A stretch of 64,000 nt of DNA from Bacteroidetes bacterium GWF2_33_16 (GTDB lineage Bacteria > Bacteroidota > Bacteroidia > Bacteroidales > UBA12077), in contig MEOE01000004.1 in NCBI GenBank assembly GCA_001768565.1, positions 23,665 to 87,664 on the forward strand, written 5' to 3'. A program made the position numbers and the translations under genes. Positions 37,406-46,408 of this stretch are shown here, piece by piece. The notes beneath the pieces were generated by a model. It did not search any database and was not told the DNA's origin. It saw only the letters and a program-made list of their open reading frames with translations. Numbering within the stretch: the stretch's first letter is position 1; each line of letters starts with the position of its first letter.

Positions 37406-38179
37406 TTAGGGTTTTATTTTGTTGAATATGGTTTTAAGGTATTTTTCATAATACCCGATTATTATTTCTTCTACTTCTCCTAAGGGTTTTACAGGAACCA
37501 AGTCTGATACTTCTTTATAAGAAAGACCTGCATTAAAAAGAGTTTCTAATGTACCTAAAAGCATATCTGTAATAGTAACTTGAGCTTCCTGTTCACTCAT
37601 CCCAAAATCTATAGCCAACTCTTTAAGTTTTTGTAATTGAAAGAAGTAATAGGTATGTCCCATTGCACTTATCACGGCATAAGCTTCTATTTTTGATTCA
37701 TCAACTTCGGGGCAAGAACCTAATGATTTTATGAGTTCAATAATTTCATTTTTTAAATCAGATTGTATTTCTTTAGGGAAACAAATAGGATTGATCCCTT
37801 TATTCACCAGAGCTGATGCACTAGGATTCATTCGTGCAATATTTGTAAAACCATCCAAAGCAATAGAAATCTTTTCAATAGTTAACTTTGGTGCTAGGGA
37901 TATAATTGTAGTTTTATTACTTAATCCAATTTTAATTTTTGTCAATGATTCTATTAGAACTGGGGGATGAAGAGAGATAAAAATTATTTCATTATTTAAA
38001 ACAACTTGCAAATTATCCTTAGTAATCGTGATATCAGGAAACCGATGTTTTAAATCATCTAAAACTTCTTGGTCGATGTCAGAAACTACTACTTTCTCAA
38101 GTGATATTCCATTGTTTTTGAAAGCTTGGAGGCAAATTCTTGTAATTCTTCCTCCGCCAATAAAACCAAATGTTTTCAT
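37406..38179 (-). CDS. Pyrroline-5-carboxylate-reductase-like NAD(P)-dependent protein
   Basis: The 257-residue product starts with the dinucleotide loop FGFIGGGRITRICLQAF. It continues as the ProC fold: IIFISLHPPVLIESL, TIISLAPKLTIEKI, RMNPSASALVNKG replacing the usual RxMPNTP, and a helical C-terminal domain. It has 257 residues against about 270 in true ProC. The P5C-binding region (normally DxxTALSGSGPAY) reads KIEAYAVISAMGHTYYFF, so the substrate is probably another imine or keto-acid. It lies 102 bp after the muconolactone-isomerase-like gene, probably part of the element-D operon. Confidence 0.83.
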   Translation of the reverse strand: MKTFGFIGGGRITRICLQAFKNNGISLEKVVVSDIDQEVLDDLKHRFPDITITKDNLQVVLNNEIIFISLHPPVLIESLTKIKIGLSNKTTIISLAPKLTIEKISIALDGFTNIARMNPSASALVNKGINPICFPKEIQSDLKNEIIELIKSLGSCPEVDESKIEAYAVISAMGHTYYFFQLQKLKELAIDFGMSEQEAQVTITDMLLGTLETLFNAGLSYKEVSDLVPVKPLGEVEEIIIGYYEKYLKTIFNKIKP

Positions 38180-38281
38180 GTTTTCTAATTTTTTAAGTTC
38201 TTTTGTAAAATATAGTCAATTCTTCTTTTATGTTAAATCTATTTAGAAAATGTAAATTCTAAACCAGACCTTATACCAGAA

Positions 38282-38566
38282 CTATTTAAATAAGCGGGAA
38301 TATCCAGTATAAGAATGAAGTTCAAGCATATTAAAATCTATCATACCAGTTTTAACGAGTGGAAATTCATTTAAAATACTTTTTGCTTCATATTTATCTT
38401 TACATTCAAGAATTAGGATAGCATTTTTTGTATCTGTAAAATATATTTCCCTAATTATTTCTTTCTGATAAAGTTCATAAACATGCTTGGCCTCTTCCTG
38501 AAATATTTCATTTTGAATCATCGAATTGGTAGAGTCTAATTCTTTTTCAATTGCTAAAATTTTCAT
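38282..38566 (-). CDS. Muconolactone-isomerase-like small ferredoxin-fold protein (intact copy)
   Basis: The 94-residue product (AKHVYELYQKEIIREIYF, AILILECKDKYEAKSILNEF, LVKTGMIDFNMLELHSYTGY) is typical of a small family often labelled muconolactone isomerase or superoxide dismutase without proof. It is predicted to form an alpha/beta dimeric barrel. Its paralogue at 17602-17894 is split by a frame change, and comparison with this copy shows where. It lies 19 bp downstream of the PhzF gene in the element-D operon. In both operons it accompanies flavodoxin-type genes. Confidence 0.82.
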   Translation of the reverse strand: MKILAIEKELDSTNSMIQNEIFQEEAKHVYELYQKEIIREIYFTDTKNAILILECKDKYEAKSILNEFPLVKTGMIDFNMLELHSYTGYSRLFK

Positions 38567-38585
38567 TTCACCAAATTCTTATATA

Positions 38586-39374
38586 TTAAATAATTATTTC
38601 ACCAGATAAGTATGGAACCACATTTCCAGCTATAAAAACTCGATCGCCCTGTAAACTACAATTTAAGTAGCCTTTTCTTTCAGAAAGTTGTAGGGCTTTA
38701 AGTTCGTTTTTATTTAGTTTATTCGCCCAATAGGGTGTTAAAGTAGTATGGGCTGATCCAGTTACAGGATCCTCATTAATTCCGCTCTGTGGCGCAAAGA
38801 ATCGCGAAACAAAATCATAATCTTTGCCGGGTGCAGTAACTATAACACCTCGTCCGCCAACCCTTCTGATTTCTGACAAATCAGGATTTAAATTCTCAAT
38901 ATCTTCTTGTTTATCAAATACTAAAAGAAAATCTGTTTTTCCTTTAAAACATTCCTTTGCTTTTATTTGGAAACCTTTTTCTAATTCCTTTGGAATTTTA
39001 CATTTTACCATAGCATCAATGGGGAAATTTAATACTATTGACTCATCTTTTCCTCTAAAAGTAATTAATTCACCTGACCTAATTGATTTGAAACGAAGTT
39101 TATCGCTTTTTTCATTGTAAAATTTAAAAAGGACAAAGGATGCAGCCAGCGTAGCATGTCCACATAAATCGACCTCAACCAAAGGTGTAAACCATCTGAT
39201 TTCGTAAGATTCATTATTTTTTACCACAAATGCGGTTTCTGCTAAGTTATTTTCAGTTGCAATTTTTTGCATAATTGTATCTTTCAGCCAATAATCCAGT
39301 ATACAAACAGCTGCTGGATTTCCGGAAAAAAGCTCATTTGTGAATGCATCTAATTTGAATATTTTTATTATCAT
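38586..39374 (-). CDS. PhzF-family isomerase
   Basis: The 262-residue product has the two PhzF half-domains: VDAFTNELF-like start (KLDAFTNELFSGNPAAVCIL), catalytic glutamate E46 in NNLAETAFVV, RWFTPLVEVDLCGHATLAAS, and the second-half motif NEDPVTGSAHTTLTPYW. PhzF enzymes isomerise trans-2,3-dihydro-3-hydroxyanthranilate in phenazine synthesis, but most homologues act on other, unknown substrates. No other phenazine genes are present, so phenazine production is unlikely. It is the second gene of the element-D operon, 16 bp after a flavodoxin gene. Confidence 0.9.
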   Translation of the reverse strand: MIIKIFKLDAFTNELFSGNPAAVCILDYWLKDTIMQKIATENNLAETAFVVKNNESYEIRWFTPLVEVDLCGHATLAASFVLFKFYNEKSDKLRFKSIRSGELITFRGKDESIVLNFPIDAMVKCKIPKELEKGFQIKAKECFKGKTDFLLVFDKQEDIENLNPDLSEIRRVGGRGVIVTAPGKDYDFVSRFFAPQSGINEDPVTGSAHTTLTPYWANKLNKNELKALQLSERKGYLNCSLQGDRVFIAGNVVPYLSGEIII

Positions 39375-39390
39375 AGTTCTATTGTTTTAA

Positions 39391-39882
39391 TTATTTAAAT
39401 ATATCGAAGGCCTTTAATGTAACTCTCTCACCAAGCTTAATACATCGATTATAATCTAATGAGTTTTCAGCAGGAGCTTTTTGAGAAATAGCTCCAAAAT
39501 GGAGAATTGGATTTCCCTCTGCAATTCCGCTTGAATAAACTAACATTCCACACACCAATAACTCTGAGATAATTGATATTGCAGCAAAACTAGCTCCACC
39601 TCCTCCTAGTTGGTTTTGAGAAATAAAAACAGCTCCTAGTTTACCAGATAATTCTTTCGGGTGATAATCAAGGTATTTTTTTATCTGCCAGCTACAATTT
39701 CCACAATATGTAGGGGATCCAAAAAAAACAACTTTTGACTCCTGAAGAAATTTGGTATTAATTCTTTCCACTGTCATTAATTCTACTTCTGTATTTTCAA
39801 TACTAAGACAGGCCTTTGATATTATCTCAGCCATTTTTTTAACGTTTCCTGTTTCTGAGTGATAAATTATTGATATTTTCAT
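39391..39882 (-). CDS. Flavodoxin/WrbA-like FMN protein
   Basis: Read from the ATG at 39882 the product is 163 residues and begins MKISIIYHSETGNVKKMAE, the FMN phosphate loop at once. Later blocks FFGSPTYCGNCSWQIKKYL and GAVFISQNQLGGGGASFAAI are typical of flavodoxin_1/WrbA-like proteins. A longer in-frame start at 39912 would overlap the -7-like box of element D, so the shorter start is preferred. WrbA-type proteins reduce quinones. It heads the operon with PhzF and a muconolactone-isomerase-like gene. Confidence 0.87.
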   Translation of the reverse strand: MKISIIYHSETGNVKKMAEIISKACLSIENTEVELMTVERINTKFLQESKVVFFGSPTYCGNCSWQIKKYLDYHPKELSGKLGAVFISQNQLGGGGASFAAISIISELLVCGMLVYSSGIAEGNPILHFGAISQKAPAENSLDYNRCIKLGERVTLKAFDIFK

Positions 39883-39908
39883 TTTATTAGGCTTTATAAA
39901 AGTTCTAA

Positions 39909-39995
39909 GCAAAGTAAATCAGTAAATCATAAAAAGCCTATCTGATTTATAATTTGGAAAGATAGTTTTATAAGATGATCTGATAGATTTATAAA
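39909..39995 (-). promoter_or_regulatory. Shared 87-bp upstream element, copy D
   Basis: Landmarks are GCAAAG at 39909, CCTAT at 39937, TTTATAAGATGA at 39967 and TTTATAA at 39988. The half-sites GATAGTTTTATAA and GATAGATTTATAA are the closest pair of all five copies and lie 21 bp apart. It is 27 bp from the preferred flavodoxin start and 57 bp after the end of AraC regulator 3. Confidence 0.82.
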
Positions 39996-40051
39996 AAAGG
40001 AATACAAAAATACTTCAAACCAGTTTGTTAAAGCAATATTGTTGGCTATTG

Positions 40052-41158
40052 TTATTTTATAGATTTATATTGAGTGGGTGTTAAACCGGTAAATTTCTTA
40101 AATGCATTATTAAACGCAGAAAGGGTATTGAACCCACACTCGTATGCAATACTTGCAATTGTATAATTTGAATTTTTTATGTCAGTTAGCATTTTTTTTG
40201 CTTCTTCAATCCGATATGAATTGATGAAATCATTGAAATTACATTTAAAATACTCGTTAATTACCTGGGATAAAATATGAGGTGTAATGTTTATTTGTTT
40301 AGCAAACAATCCAAGTGTAATATTATGATCCTTATAAACTTTGTCCTCATTAACTGTACAAATTATTTTCTCCTTTAATTTTAAAGCCTCCGATACTGGT
40401 AAAGCAGATTTATTATATTTAGAAGTATACCAGTTTAAATTAGTAATCTTTCCAGATTTTAACTCAATAAACAATAAGAAATAAATTAAGATTGAATAAA
40501 ACACTGTTTCTGGGGAGTAGGTATAGAATATATTCAGATTTAAAAAAGAATAAATCTTTACATTGGTTAGAATGAAAATAAAATTTATTACATCTAAAAT
40601 CCACAATAGAGAGAACATTATAACAATGTTTTTAAGGGCATTAAAGTTAAGCTCTTTAAGATTCTCTTCTTGTAGACGAGTAATTTGTATTCTCTTTATA
40701 TGCTGAACAGAAACAACTATATAAATAATAAATTGACATAAAACAACTGTATGTTTTGTGATATAAATCGAATACGTGTAACTTGAGTTGTAAGCAAAAT
40801 AAAATTGAAATGTGGATATTACAATGAAAGGAATAGCATGTAATATATCAGTAACTTTTAGTGAATAATTTTTAATTGATATGGATCTTAAATATAAGTA
40901 GAATAATGGTCCAACTAAAGAACTTGCAGAAATTGCATAAAAAATAATCGGCAAGTTTAGGCTTAAATCGAAAGCATTCTGAAAGTTTACCAATAGAAAT
41001 CTTATGATTCGAAATGCAATTATTATAAGAAACGAAAAAAGCAATAGATTAGGAATAGTATTTTTACTTCGATGAAACCAAATATAAATTGAAAGAAAGA
41101 GAGCATTAATTGCACCAATGCTGCAAAAAATTATAAAAATGATTTCTCCTAATTTCAT
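40052..41158 (-). CDS. Membrane-anchored AraC-family regulator 3
   Basis: The 368-residue product has about seven membrane helices (residues 1-235). The C-terminal AraC DNA-binding domain follows at about 265-365 (LGLFAKQINITPHILSQVIN, FNTLSAFNNAFKKFTGLTPT). The protein ends soon after this domain. It is transcribed toward element D, 57 bp downstream, and is the likely regulator of the flavodoxin/PhzF operon. The AraC helices closely match regulators 1 and 4, the sensor half much less, which suggests one shared operator and different signals. Confidence 0.92.
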   Translation of the reverse strand: MKLGEIIFIIFCSIGAINALFLSIYIWFHRSKNTIPNLLLFSFLIIIAFRIIRFLLVNFQNAFDLSLNLPIIFYAISASSLVGPLFYLYLRSISIKNYSLKVTDILHAIPFIVISTFQFYFAYNSSYTYSIYITKHTVVLCQFIIYIVVSVQHIKRIQITRLQEENLKELNFNALKNIVIMFSLLWILDVINFIFILTNVKIYSFLNLNIFYTYSPETVFYSILIYFLLFIELKSGKITNLNWYTSKYNKSALPVSEALKLKEKIICTVNEDKVYKDHNITLGLFAKQINITPHILSQVINEYFKCNFNDFINSYRIEEAKKMLTDIKNSNYTIASIAYECGFNTLSAFNNAFKKFTGLTPTQYKSIK

Positions 41159-41346
41159 TAATTTATAATTTAAGCATTTAGGAATTTAAATCATGAACCA
41201 TTTTAATATTTCCTATACAAATTTACTGTAATTGAAAGAAAAAGTAAATACCAGGCTGACTCACAAAAGAAATTTTTTTACATGCAAAGCCATTTATACC
41301 CTTTCTGATGAATCTGGATAGACTGCAATTATTAAAAGCTGCTGTT

Positions 41347-41961
41347 TTACCAATTGTTATAATGAATATGTTCTGAAATAGAAATACTTTTTTTCTTAGG
41401 GATGATTGCATCATCCTGTTTATAACCTATTGGAATTATCGATGCTACTTCAAGATCGTTAGGTATATTAAAAAGCAATTTAATATCATCTGTTTTTTTT
41501 GGTATATAGGTAACACCATAAACATCATGCTCAGCAAGGCTTAATAGAACATTTTCAATGCATGTCCAAACTGAAGCCAAACAATTCAGATCGTAAATTC
41601 TTTTAATATTTTTAATTGGTGTTTTGGGTTTATAAACTACCATCAAAATTAGTGGCGCATCAAGAATCATTGATTTCTGCTTAGGGATTGCATATTCATA
41701 CATAGCTTTTATTGTGACATCATTAAAAACAACTTGTGAGTCTTTTTGAATATCTCTTTTTGTGCCCAGATTCTCGGCATTAATTAATTTAGCTTTATCT
41801 TCAGTTGTTTTAAGGATTATGAAATCCCATTCTTTAAGATGGTTATATGATGGAGCTTTAAAACCATTTTCAATTGCATAGTTAATAATTTCGATAGGTA
41901 TATCAATATCTTTAAACTCTCTGATTGTCTGTCTTTTTTCTATTACTTCTTTTAGTTCCAT
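41347..41961 (-). CDS. Nitroreductase-family protein
   Basis: The 204-residue product has the FMN-phosphate motif RQTIREFKDIDIP at residues about 9-21, GFKAPSYNHLKEWDFIIL for the flavin isoalloxazine, and the final EVASIIPIGYKQD block of small nitroreductases. The family reduces nitro groups, quinones or enones with NAD(P)H. It is the last gene of the seven-gene operon behind element E, after a 164-bp gap following the acetyltransferase gene. An IS- or gene-free 188-bp gap separates its end from regulator 3. Confidence 0.9.
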   Translation of the reverse strand: MELKEVIEKRQTIREFKDIDIPIEIINYAIENGFKAPSYNHLKEWDFIILKTTEDKAKLINAENLGTKRDIQKDSQVVFNDVTIKAMYEYAIPKQKSMILDAPLILMVVYKPKTPIKNIKRIYDLNCLASVWTCIENVLLSLAEHDVYGVTYIPKKTDDIKLLFNIPNDLEVASIIPIGYKQDDAIIPKKKSISISEHIHYNNW

Positions 41962-42125
41962 TATTTGTAAATTAATTTATTTTGACATTTTTTTGGTAGT
42001 GTTGTTTGCATGTATGAACCATTTTGTTGCCTAGGTGATTTATGGCCTAAAAAGTGCTATTTGATCAAAAGAAATAACCTACACGAACCTACCCTGCAAA
42101 GGCTTATAAATGCTGTTATACGAAG

Positions 42126-42842
42126 TTATTTTAATTTAATCCAACTTGTTTTGCAATCTATTTTAAAGCCAAGTTTAGTTACAAGATTAGTCGATGCAAA
42201 ATTATCAGGTACAATATTACCAAAAATAGGCTTTTTTTCTTTTTTTTTCATTTGAATTAAGCCTAATAAGATATCTAGCCCATATCCTTTATTCCTATAA
42301 TCTTCAAGGACATGAAGAAACCCAAGTGCTCCATCATCATGTGTGAAACCCCAAGCAACAAGAATATTATTCACAAATATACCAGCAGAAATATCTTTAC
42401 ATAATCTATCTTTAATATATTCTACCGAAATATAATCTTTATAGTCTGAATTATCATATATAAATTGGGCATAGGATTTGTCAATTTTAACAATGTTAAA
42501 TTTTGGTAAATCTATAAAAATACTTTTTTCAAGAATAAATCTATTCGTTGTCATAATCCAATCTACAGCTCCATGACTTAGAATAATTGGTATCATCCAA
42601 TCTTCAACAGAGAAGTAGTATTTTGTTTTCATGTAGTTTCTGGCAAGTAATGATGATAGCTCAACTTCTGAAGAACTCGAAATATGAGCCCATAAATGAT
42701 CGCTTTTACCTAAAATTAGAACAGAGTTGCCTTCAATATAAAATTCTTTAACCGGATAATTGGAGAAAAAACCCAAAACAGATACATTTTTGTTAGGATT
42801 TGTTTTTAAGCTTGATAGAATTGTATTGTCCATTATTTTCAA
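42126..42842 (-). CDS. GNAT N-acetyltransferase (FR47-like)
   Basis: The 238-residue product has a variable N-terminal half and a C-terminal GNAT core: GALGFLHVLEDYRNKGYGLD with the acetyl-CoA loop, and NIVPDNFASTNLVTKLGFKI, the typical FR47-like end. The N-terminal domain may bind the acceptor, as in glycine-N-acyltransferase-like proteins. Substrate unknown. The gene begins 37 bp after the RibD-like reductase gene in the element-E operon. Confidence 0.85.
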   Translation of the reverse strand: MKIMDNTILSSLKTNPNKNVSVLGFFSNYPVKEFYIEGNSVLILGKSDHLWAHISSSSEVELSSLLARNYMKTKYYFSVEDWMIPIILSHGAVDWIMTTNRFILEKSIFIDLPKFNIVKIDKSYAQFIYDNSDYKDYISVEYIKDRLCKDISAGIFVNNILVAWGFTHDDGALGFLHVLEDYRNKGYGLDILLGLIQMKKKEKKPIFGNIVPDNFASTNLVTKLGFKIDCKTSWIKLK

Positions 42843-42879
42843 TTATTTATACTCCAATATAAAACTTATGTAAATACTA

Positions 42880-43542
42880 TTAACTATTACTTAATTTATA
42901 AGTAATCCATAAATAACCATCCTTAAACAATTCACTGTGCGTGCCTTCAAGAGTAATTGGTTTATTTACTCCTTCAAATAAATTAGTAGAACTCTTTCCT
43001 ATTATCTCCGGTGAAATAACTAAACTAATTTCATTAACCAAATCATTGTTTAATAATATATTTCCTAACTTACTGCCGGTATCAACCAGGATAGTATTTA
43101 TTTTATATTTTTTTGCTAAAACTTCAAATGCATTTTTAAAATCAGCATGATTTTCACCTGAAATAATATAGTCATATTGTCTATCATCCAAATATTTCAA
43201 ATAATTTTTTGGTGTTTTTCCAGAAACCAAAATAATGACATCTCTGCAAAATTCAAATCTTCGTAAAAGATGCAAATGACCTTTTAATATTCCATGTGTA
43301 TCTGGAATTACCCAGTATGAAAGAAACTTATCTTTGTTTGGTTTCAAAAAATCAGCCTCTGTTTCAATTTGCAGGGATTGTCCAAACATTTCAATGCCTG
43401 ACTTTGCAGTATTTGAACCTGCCATATATGCTTCTGCCTTATATGAATTTACAATTTTATAATGTAGTTCCATATTAGGTGTAAGGCCAATAAATGAACA
43501 ATCTAAACTTATTGAATTGTGAAGTATTACTTTTGTTTCCAT
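42880..43542 (-). CDS. RibD C-terminal-domain reductase (dihydrofolate-reductase fold)
   Basis: The 220-residue product begins VILHNSISLDCSFIG and has AEAYMAGSNTAKSG, GHLHLLRRFEFCRDVIILVSG, and the NAD(P)H motif ILVDTGSKLGNILLNNDLV. This is the RibD C-terminal fold, a dihydrofolate-reductase-like fold lacking the RibD deaminase. True RibD reduces a pyrimidine intermediate of riboflavin; stand-alone members have unknown substrates. As the genes around it encode flavin enzymes, a role in flavin or small carbonyl reduction is possible. It follows the ferredoxin/nitroreductase gene by 20 bp. Confidence 0.85.
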   Translation of the reverse strand: METKVILHNSISLDCSFIGLTPNMELHYKIVNSYKAEAYMAGSNTAKSGIEMFGQSLQIETEADFLKPNKDKFLSYWVIPDTHGILKGHLHLLRRFEFCRDVIILVSGKTPKNYLKYLDDRQYDYIISGENHADFKNAFEVLAKKYKINTILVDTGSKLGNILLNNDLVNEISLVISPEIIGKSSTNLFEGVNKPITLEGTHSELFKDGYLWITYKLSNS

Positions 43543-43562
43543 AAATACCTAATTTAAACTAA

Positions 43563-44471
43563 TTAATCAATCCAAGTTATTTCTACTTTGCGCTCGGGAA
43601 TACTCTTTAGAGTAATTGATGGATAGCCTATAGTCATAGCAGCATAGCATTTATGACCCTTTGGTATTTTTAAAAAATCAGCAAGTTTAGTAAATCCCTT
43701 CAAATGATCTCCAGCGGCTGCACCTTGTATTAATCCATTCCAGCAAGTACCTAATCCAAAGCTTTCTGCATAAAGCTGAACAAGGAATAGTGCTGTATCG
43801 CAATCTGTTTGTGGCGTGGACGAATTCATTGGTGCATGAAAAAACAAAGCAATTGGTGCATGATAAGTTATATAATCATTTCCATTCTCATATTCATTTA
43901 ATCTCATTTGTAAATCAGGAACTACAGCAATTCCAGCTTTGGCTAAATCAGAATATCTGGCCACAAATTTTAGAAACCAGCTATTTAGCAGATTAACTGT
44001 TTTCTGCATATAATCTACAGTCATCGACAGAACCACTTTCAAACTGTCTTCACCAGATACTATTGTGACATTACGTGACCAACCGACCCGATGATGGGGA
44101 CTTCCTGGTGCATATCCGGCAATATCTAAAATTTTTTGAATCAATTCTTTTGATGGGACTTCCTTTCTGTAATTCCTTATTGACCTACGTTGCGAAAGAA
44201 ATTCAAAAGCTGTTTCTGAAGAAATTGGTTTTGAGTTTTTAATTGATTTAAAACCTTTAGATTCAAAACCATTGTGATTGATTGATTGTGTTGGACATAT
44301 AGAAATGCAATGCCCACAGAGGACACATTCTTCAAGATGAATAACGTCTACCTTACTTTGATCTAATACAGCAAAATTCTTAGTTGGACAAATTTTTACG
44401 CATAATAAACATTTTGTACATTTATCTGTGTCTACTGAAATTACGGGTGTTTTTAAATATTTTGTATCCAT
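43563..44471 (-). CDS. Ferredoxin-fused nitroreductase
   Basis: The 302-residue product begins with a 2x[4Fe-4S] ferredoxin domain: C18, C21, C24, C28 and C49, C52, C55, C59, each set ending in CP. A nitroreductase domain follows (SQRRSIRNYRKEVPSKELI, GYAPGSPHHRVGW, and FGLGTCWNGLIQGAA). Such fusions reduce flavin-bound substrates with ferredoxin electrons and are common in anaerobes. It is the fourth gene of the element-E operon, 63 bp after a membrane-anchored hydrolase gene. Confidence 0.92.
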   Translation of the reverse strand: MDTKYLKTPVISVDTDKCTKCLLCVKICPTKNFAVLDQSKVDVIHLEECVLCGHCISICPTQSINHNGFESKGFKSIKNSKPISSETAFEFLSQRRSIRNYRKEVPSKELIQKILDIAGYAPGSPHHRVGWSRNVTIVSGEDSLKVVLSMTVDYMQKTVNLLNSWFLKFVARYSDLAKAGIAVVPDLQMRLNEYENGNDYITYHAPIALFFHAPMNSSTPQTDCDTALFLVQLYAESFGLGTCWNGLIQGAAAGDHLKGFTKLADFLKIPKGHKCYAAMTIGYPSITLKSIPERKVEITWID

Positions 44472-44534
44472 TTCTAATTCTTTTAATTAATTGTATTAAA
44501 ACCGATTTCTATATATTAATTGGATTTAGTTTGC

Positions 44535-45659
44535 TTAGTTTTTATCAGCGAGATTGCATGTATTATTTAAAACGTCTTTTTCGATTACTTCTATTACCTT
44601 TTTTGGTTCTTCAAATAGCGGACTATGAGCAGATTTATCGAAAGTATAAAATCCTTTGACGGGGGCTTCAATTTTATTAAAATAATCCTTTGCCAAATTG
44701 ATATTGACAGTTAAATCATATTTCCCGCTAAAAAAATAGATTGGAATATCAAGTCTTTGAACTTCTTTAGTGAAATCGCTCAATAGTATTTCTTTAATCA
44801 GATTTGTTTTTGGTCGAAAGAAGAATTTTGATTTCCAGATTTTAATTTTTTCGGATAGGGTATAGGCTCTGCAAGTCCAAACAGGAATAAAAACTCCCGA
44901 GAAAATAGATTTCATATTGTGCATAGTTCCAATGCCCAATTCATGCATATATTTATCTCTAATAACTGAATTATAAAAAAGAATAATTGATGAGTCTGAT
45001 TCTAGAACATTATATTTTTTTAATTCTTCTACCTTTTTTTGATTTCCAGCCAAAGTATATTGTTCTAATAAGTATTTATAATTAATTCTTTCCGATTCAG
45101 TTTGCTTTGTAATCTGCGCCATGGCAATATATGCACTATATAATTGTGGTTCTCTGGATGCAGCCAAAAGAGCAATAGGAGATCCTCCAGAATGAGCTAT
45201 CATATATATTCTTTCTTTTCCGAATCTTTTCCTTAAATAATTTGTTACCTCAATAGCATCTGTTACCAGCTGATTGAGATTCATGCTTTGTATAGTAACA
45301 TCTCGAGAATATGAAAGTCCACCACCACGTTGTTCCCAATAGCATACTGTAAAATAATCTTCAAGTCCAGGATTATATTTGTCGATCAAAAAATAATTTG
45401 GAAATACTGGTCCGCCATGTACATAAAGTAATACAGGATTGTTGATGTTTTTACTTTTAATAAACATTCCCTGCCTTACGCCTCCGATTGGAATAAATAA
45501 TTTTTCTGAAATACTGCCAGTCAAAATATTGCCTCTTTCATCCAAATACTTTTCTGGTTTACCGGGACTTATTATTATTAAAAGAGAGAGCACTATTATT
45601 CCCAATCCGAATAATAATGATATTGCGATTATTGCCATTTGTTTTTTAAGTTTTTTCAT
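44535..45659 (-). CDS. Membrane-anchored alpha/beta hydrolase (proline-iminopeptidase-like)
   Basis: The 374-residue product has an N-terminal membrane helix (IAISLLFGLGIIVLSLLIII), the oxyanion motif LLYVHGGPVFPNY, EQRGGGLSYS, and nucleophile S157 in MIAHSGGSPIALLA. The HGGP motif and arrangement match the S33/proline-iminopeptidase-like hydrolases. The catalytic histidine is in FDKSAHSPLFEEP. It is probably extracytoplasmic and tethered. It lies 33 bp after the ICMT-type gene and is the third gene of the element-E operon. Confidence 0.87.
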   Translation of the reverse strand: MKKLKKQMAIIAISLLFGLGIIVLSLLIIISPGKPEKYLDERGNILTGSISEKLFIPIGGVRQGMFIKSKNINNPVLLYVHGGPVFPNYFLIDKYNPGLEDYFTVCYWEQRGGGLSYSRDVTIQSMNLNQLVTDAIEVTNYLRKRFGKERIYMIAHSGGSPIALLAASREPQLYSAYIAMAQITKQTESERINYKYLLEQYTLAGNQKKVEELKKYNVLESDSSIILFYNSVIRDKYMHELGIGTMHNMKSIFSGVFIPVWTCRAYTLSEKIKIWKSKFFFRPKTNLIKEILLSDFTKEVQRLDIPIYFFSGKYDLTVNINLAKDYFNKIEAPVKGFYTFDKSAHSPLFEEPKKVIEVIEKDVLNNTCNLADKN

Positions 45660-45692
45660 TATAATCTATCAAATTTAATGCTATGGACTATA

Positions 45693-46382
45693 TTAAAAAA
45701 TATGTGGAATTAAAAGTTTCTTTACTTTGGTTTTATAGTCCTTATAACCCTCCAATTCATTTTCCAACGTATTATCTTCTAGAATGGTACGTATTATTAT
45801 CAAAATAATAGATAAACCAGAAGGAATTAATGCCCAAAGAGAACCCAAAACTAAGGGTGTTGCTAAAGTAAAAGCAATCCCCCCTGCATAACCTGGATGT
45901 CTTATAAATCTATAGGGACCACTTGTACAAATTTGATGACCTCTGTCGGACTGAATTCTTACTACAGTCGAAAAAAATGCATTGCTGCTTCTGGCCCAGA
46001 TAAATATTAAATAACCTATTATAAATAATCCAGATGCAATTATATAAAAGTATAAAGGCAAATAAGATGAATTATGAATCCTTCCAGCATCCAGCGATGC
46101 AATTACAAGTGTAAGCAAAAACGAGATAGTTGAAAATACCCAATAAATTTTATCCCACGATTTTGTTCCCGGTCCTGGTTTTAGCCTTTCCTTTATCAAC
46201 TCTGGATTATTAGCAATAAATAGCAATGAAACCAGCATCATAATGATATTTATCGATAAGTATAAAAAACCTTGCCAATAAGTTATTCTTCCTGATAGTA
46301 GAAAAAGAAATAATGCCATTCCTATAGTGATTATAAAACCCTTAATTAGTGCTTTTATTACTATCCTGATAGCGGTATTCAT
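45693..46382 (-). CDS. Isoprenylcysteine carboxyl methyltransferase-family membrane protein
   Basis: The 229-residue product has about five membrane helices and the full ICMT/PEMT signature: SGPYRFIRHPGYAGGIAFTL and, near the end, EDNTLENELEGYKDYKTKVK. The RHP motif that is altered in the relative at 27424-27909 is intact here. These enzymes methylate membrane-bound carboxyl or amine groups; no prenylated cysteine substrate is known in bacteria. The gene starts 26 bp after the CPBP gene, in the element-E operon, again pairing an ICMT-type enzyme with a CPBP protein. Confidence 0.88.
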   Translation of the reverse strand: MNTAIRIVIKALIKGFIITIGMALFLFLLSGRITYWQGFLYLSINIIMMLVSLLFIANNPELIKERLKPGPGTKSWDKIYWVFSTISFLLTLVIASLDAGRIHNSSYLPLYFYIIASGLFIIGYLIFIWARSSNAFFSTVVRIQSDRGHQICTSGPYRFIRHPGYAGGIAFTLATPLVLGSLWALIPSGLSIILIIIRTILEDNTLENELEGYKDYKTKVKKLLIPHIF

Positions 46383-46408
46383 AGGTAAATGAATTAGGTA
46401 TTAAGTAG

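Noticed and set aside
38586..39374. Phenazine biosynthesis locus based on the PhzF homologue
   Set aside because: No phzA-E or phzG-like genes are present, and most PhzF homologues have other functions.
39883..39912. Longer start for the flavodoxin at 39912
   Set aside because: The extra codons overlap the -7-like box of element D and precede the usual flavodoxin N-terminus.
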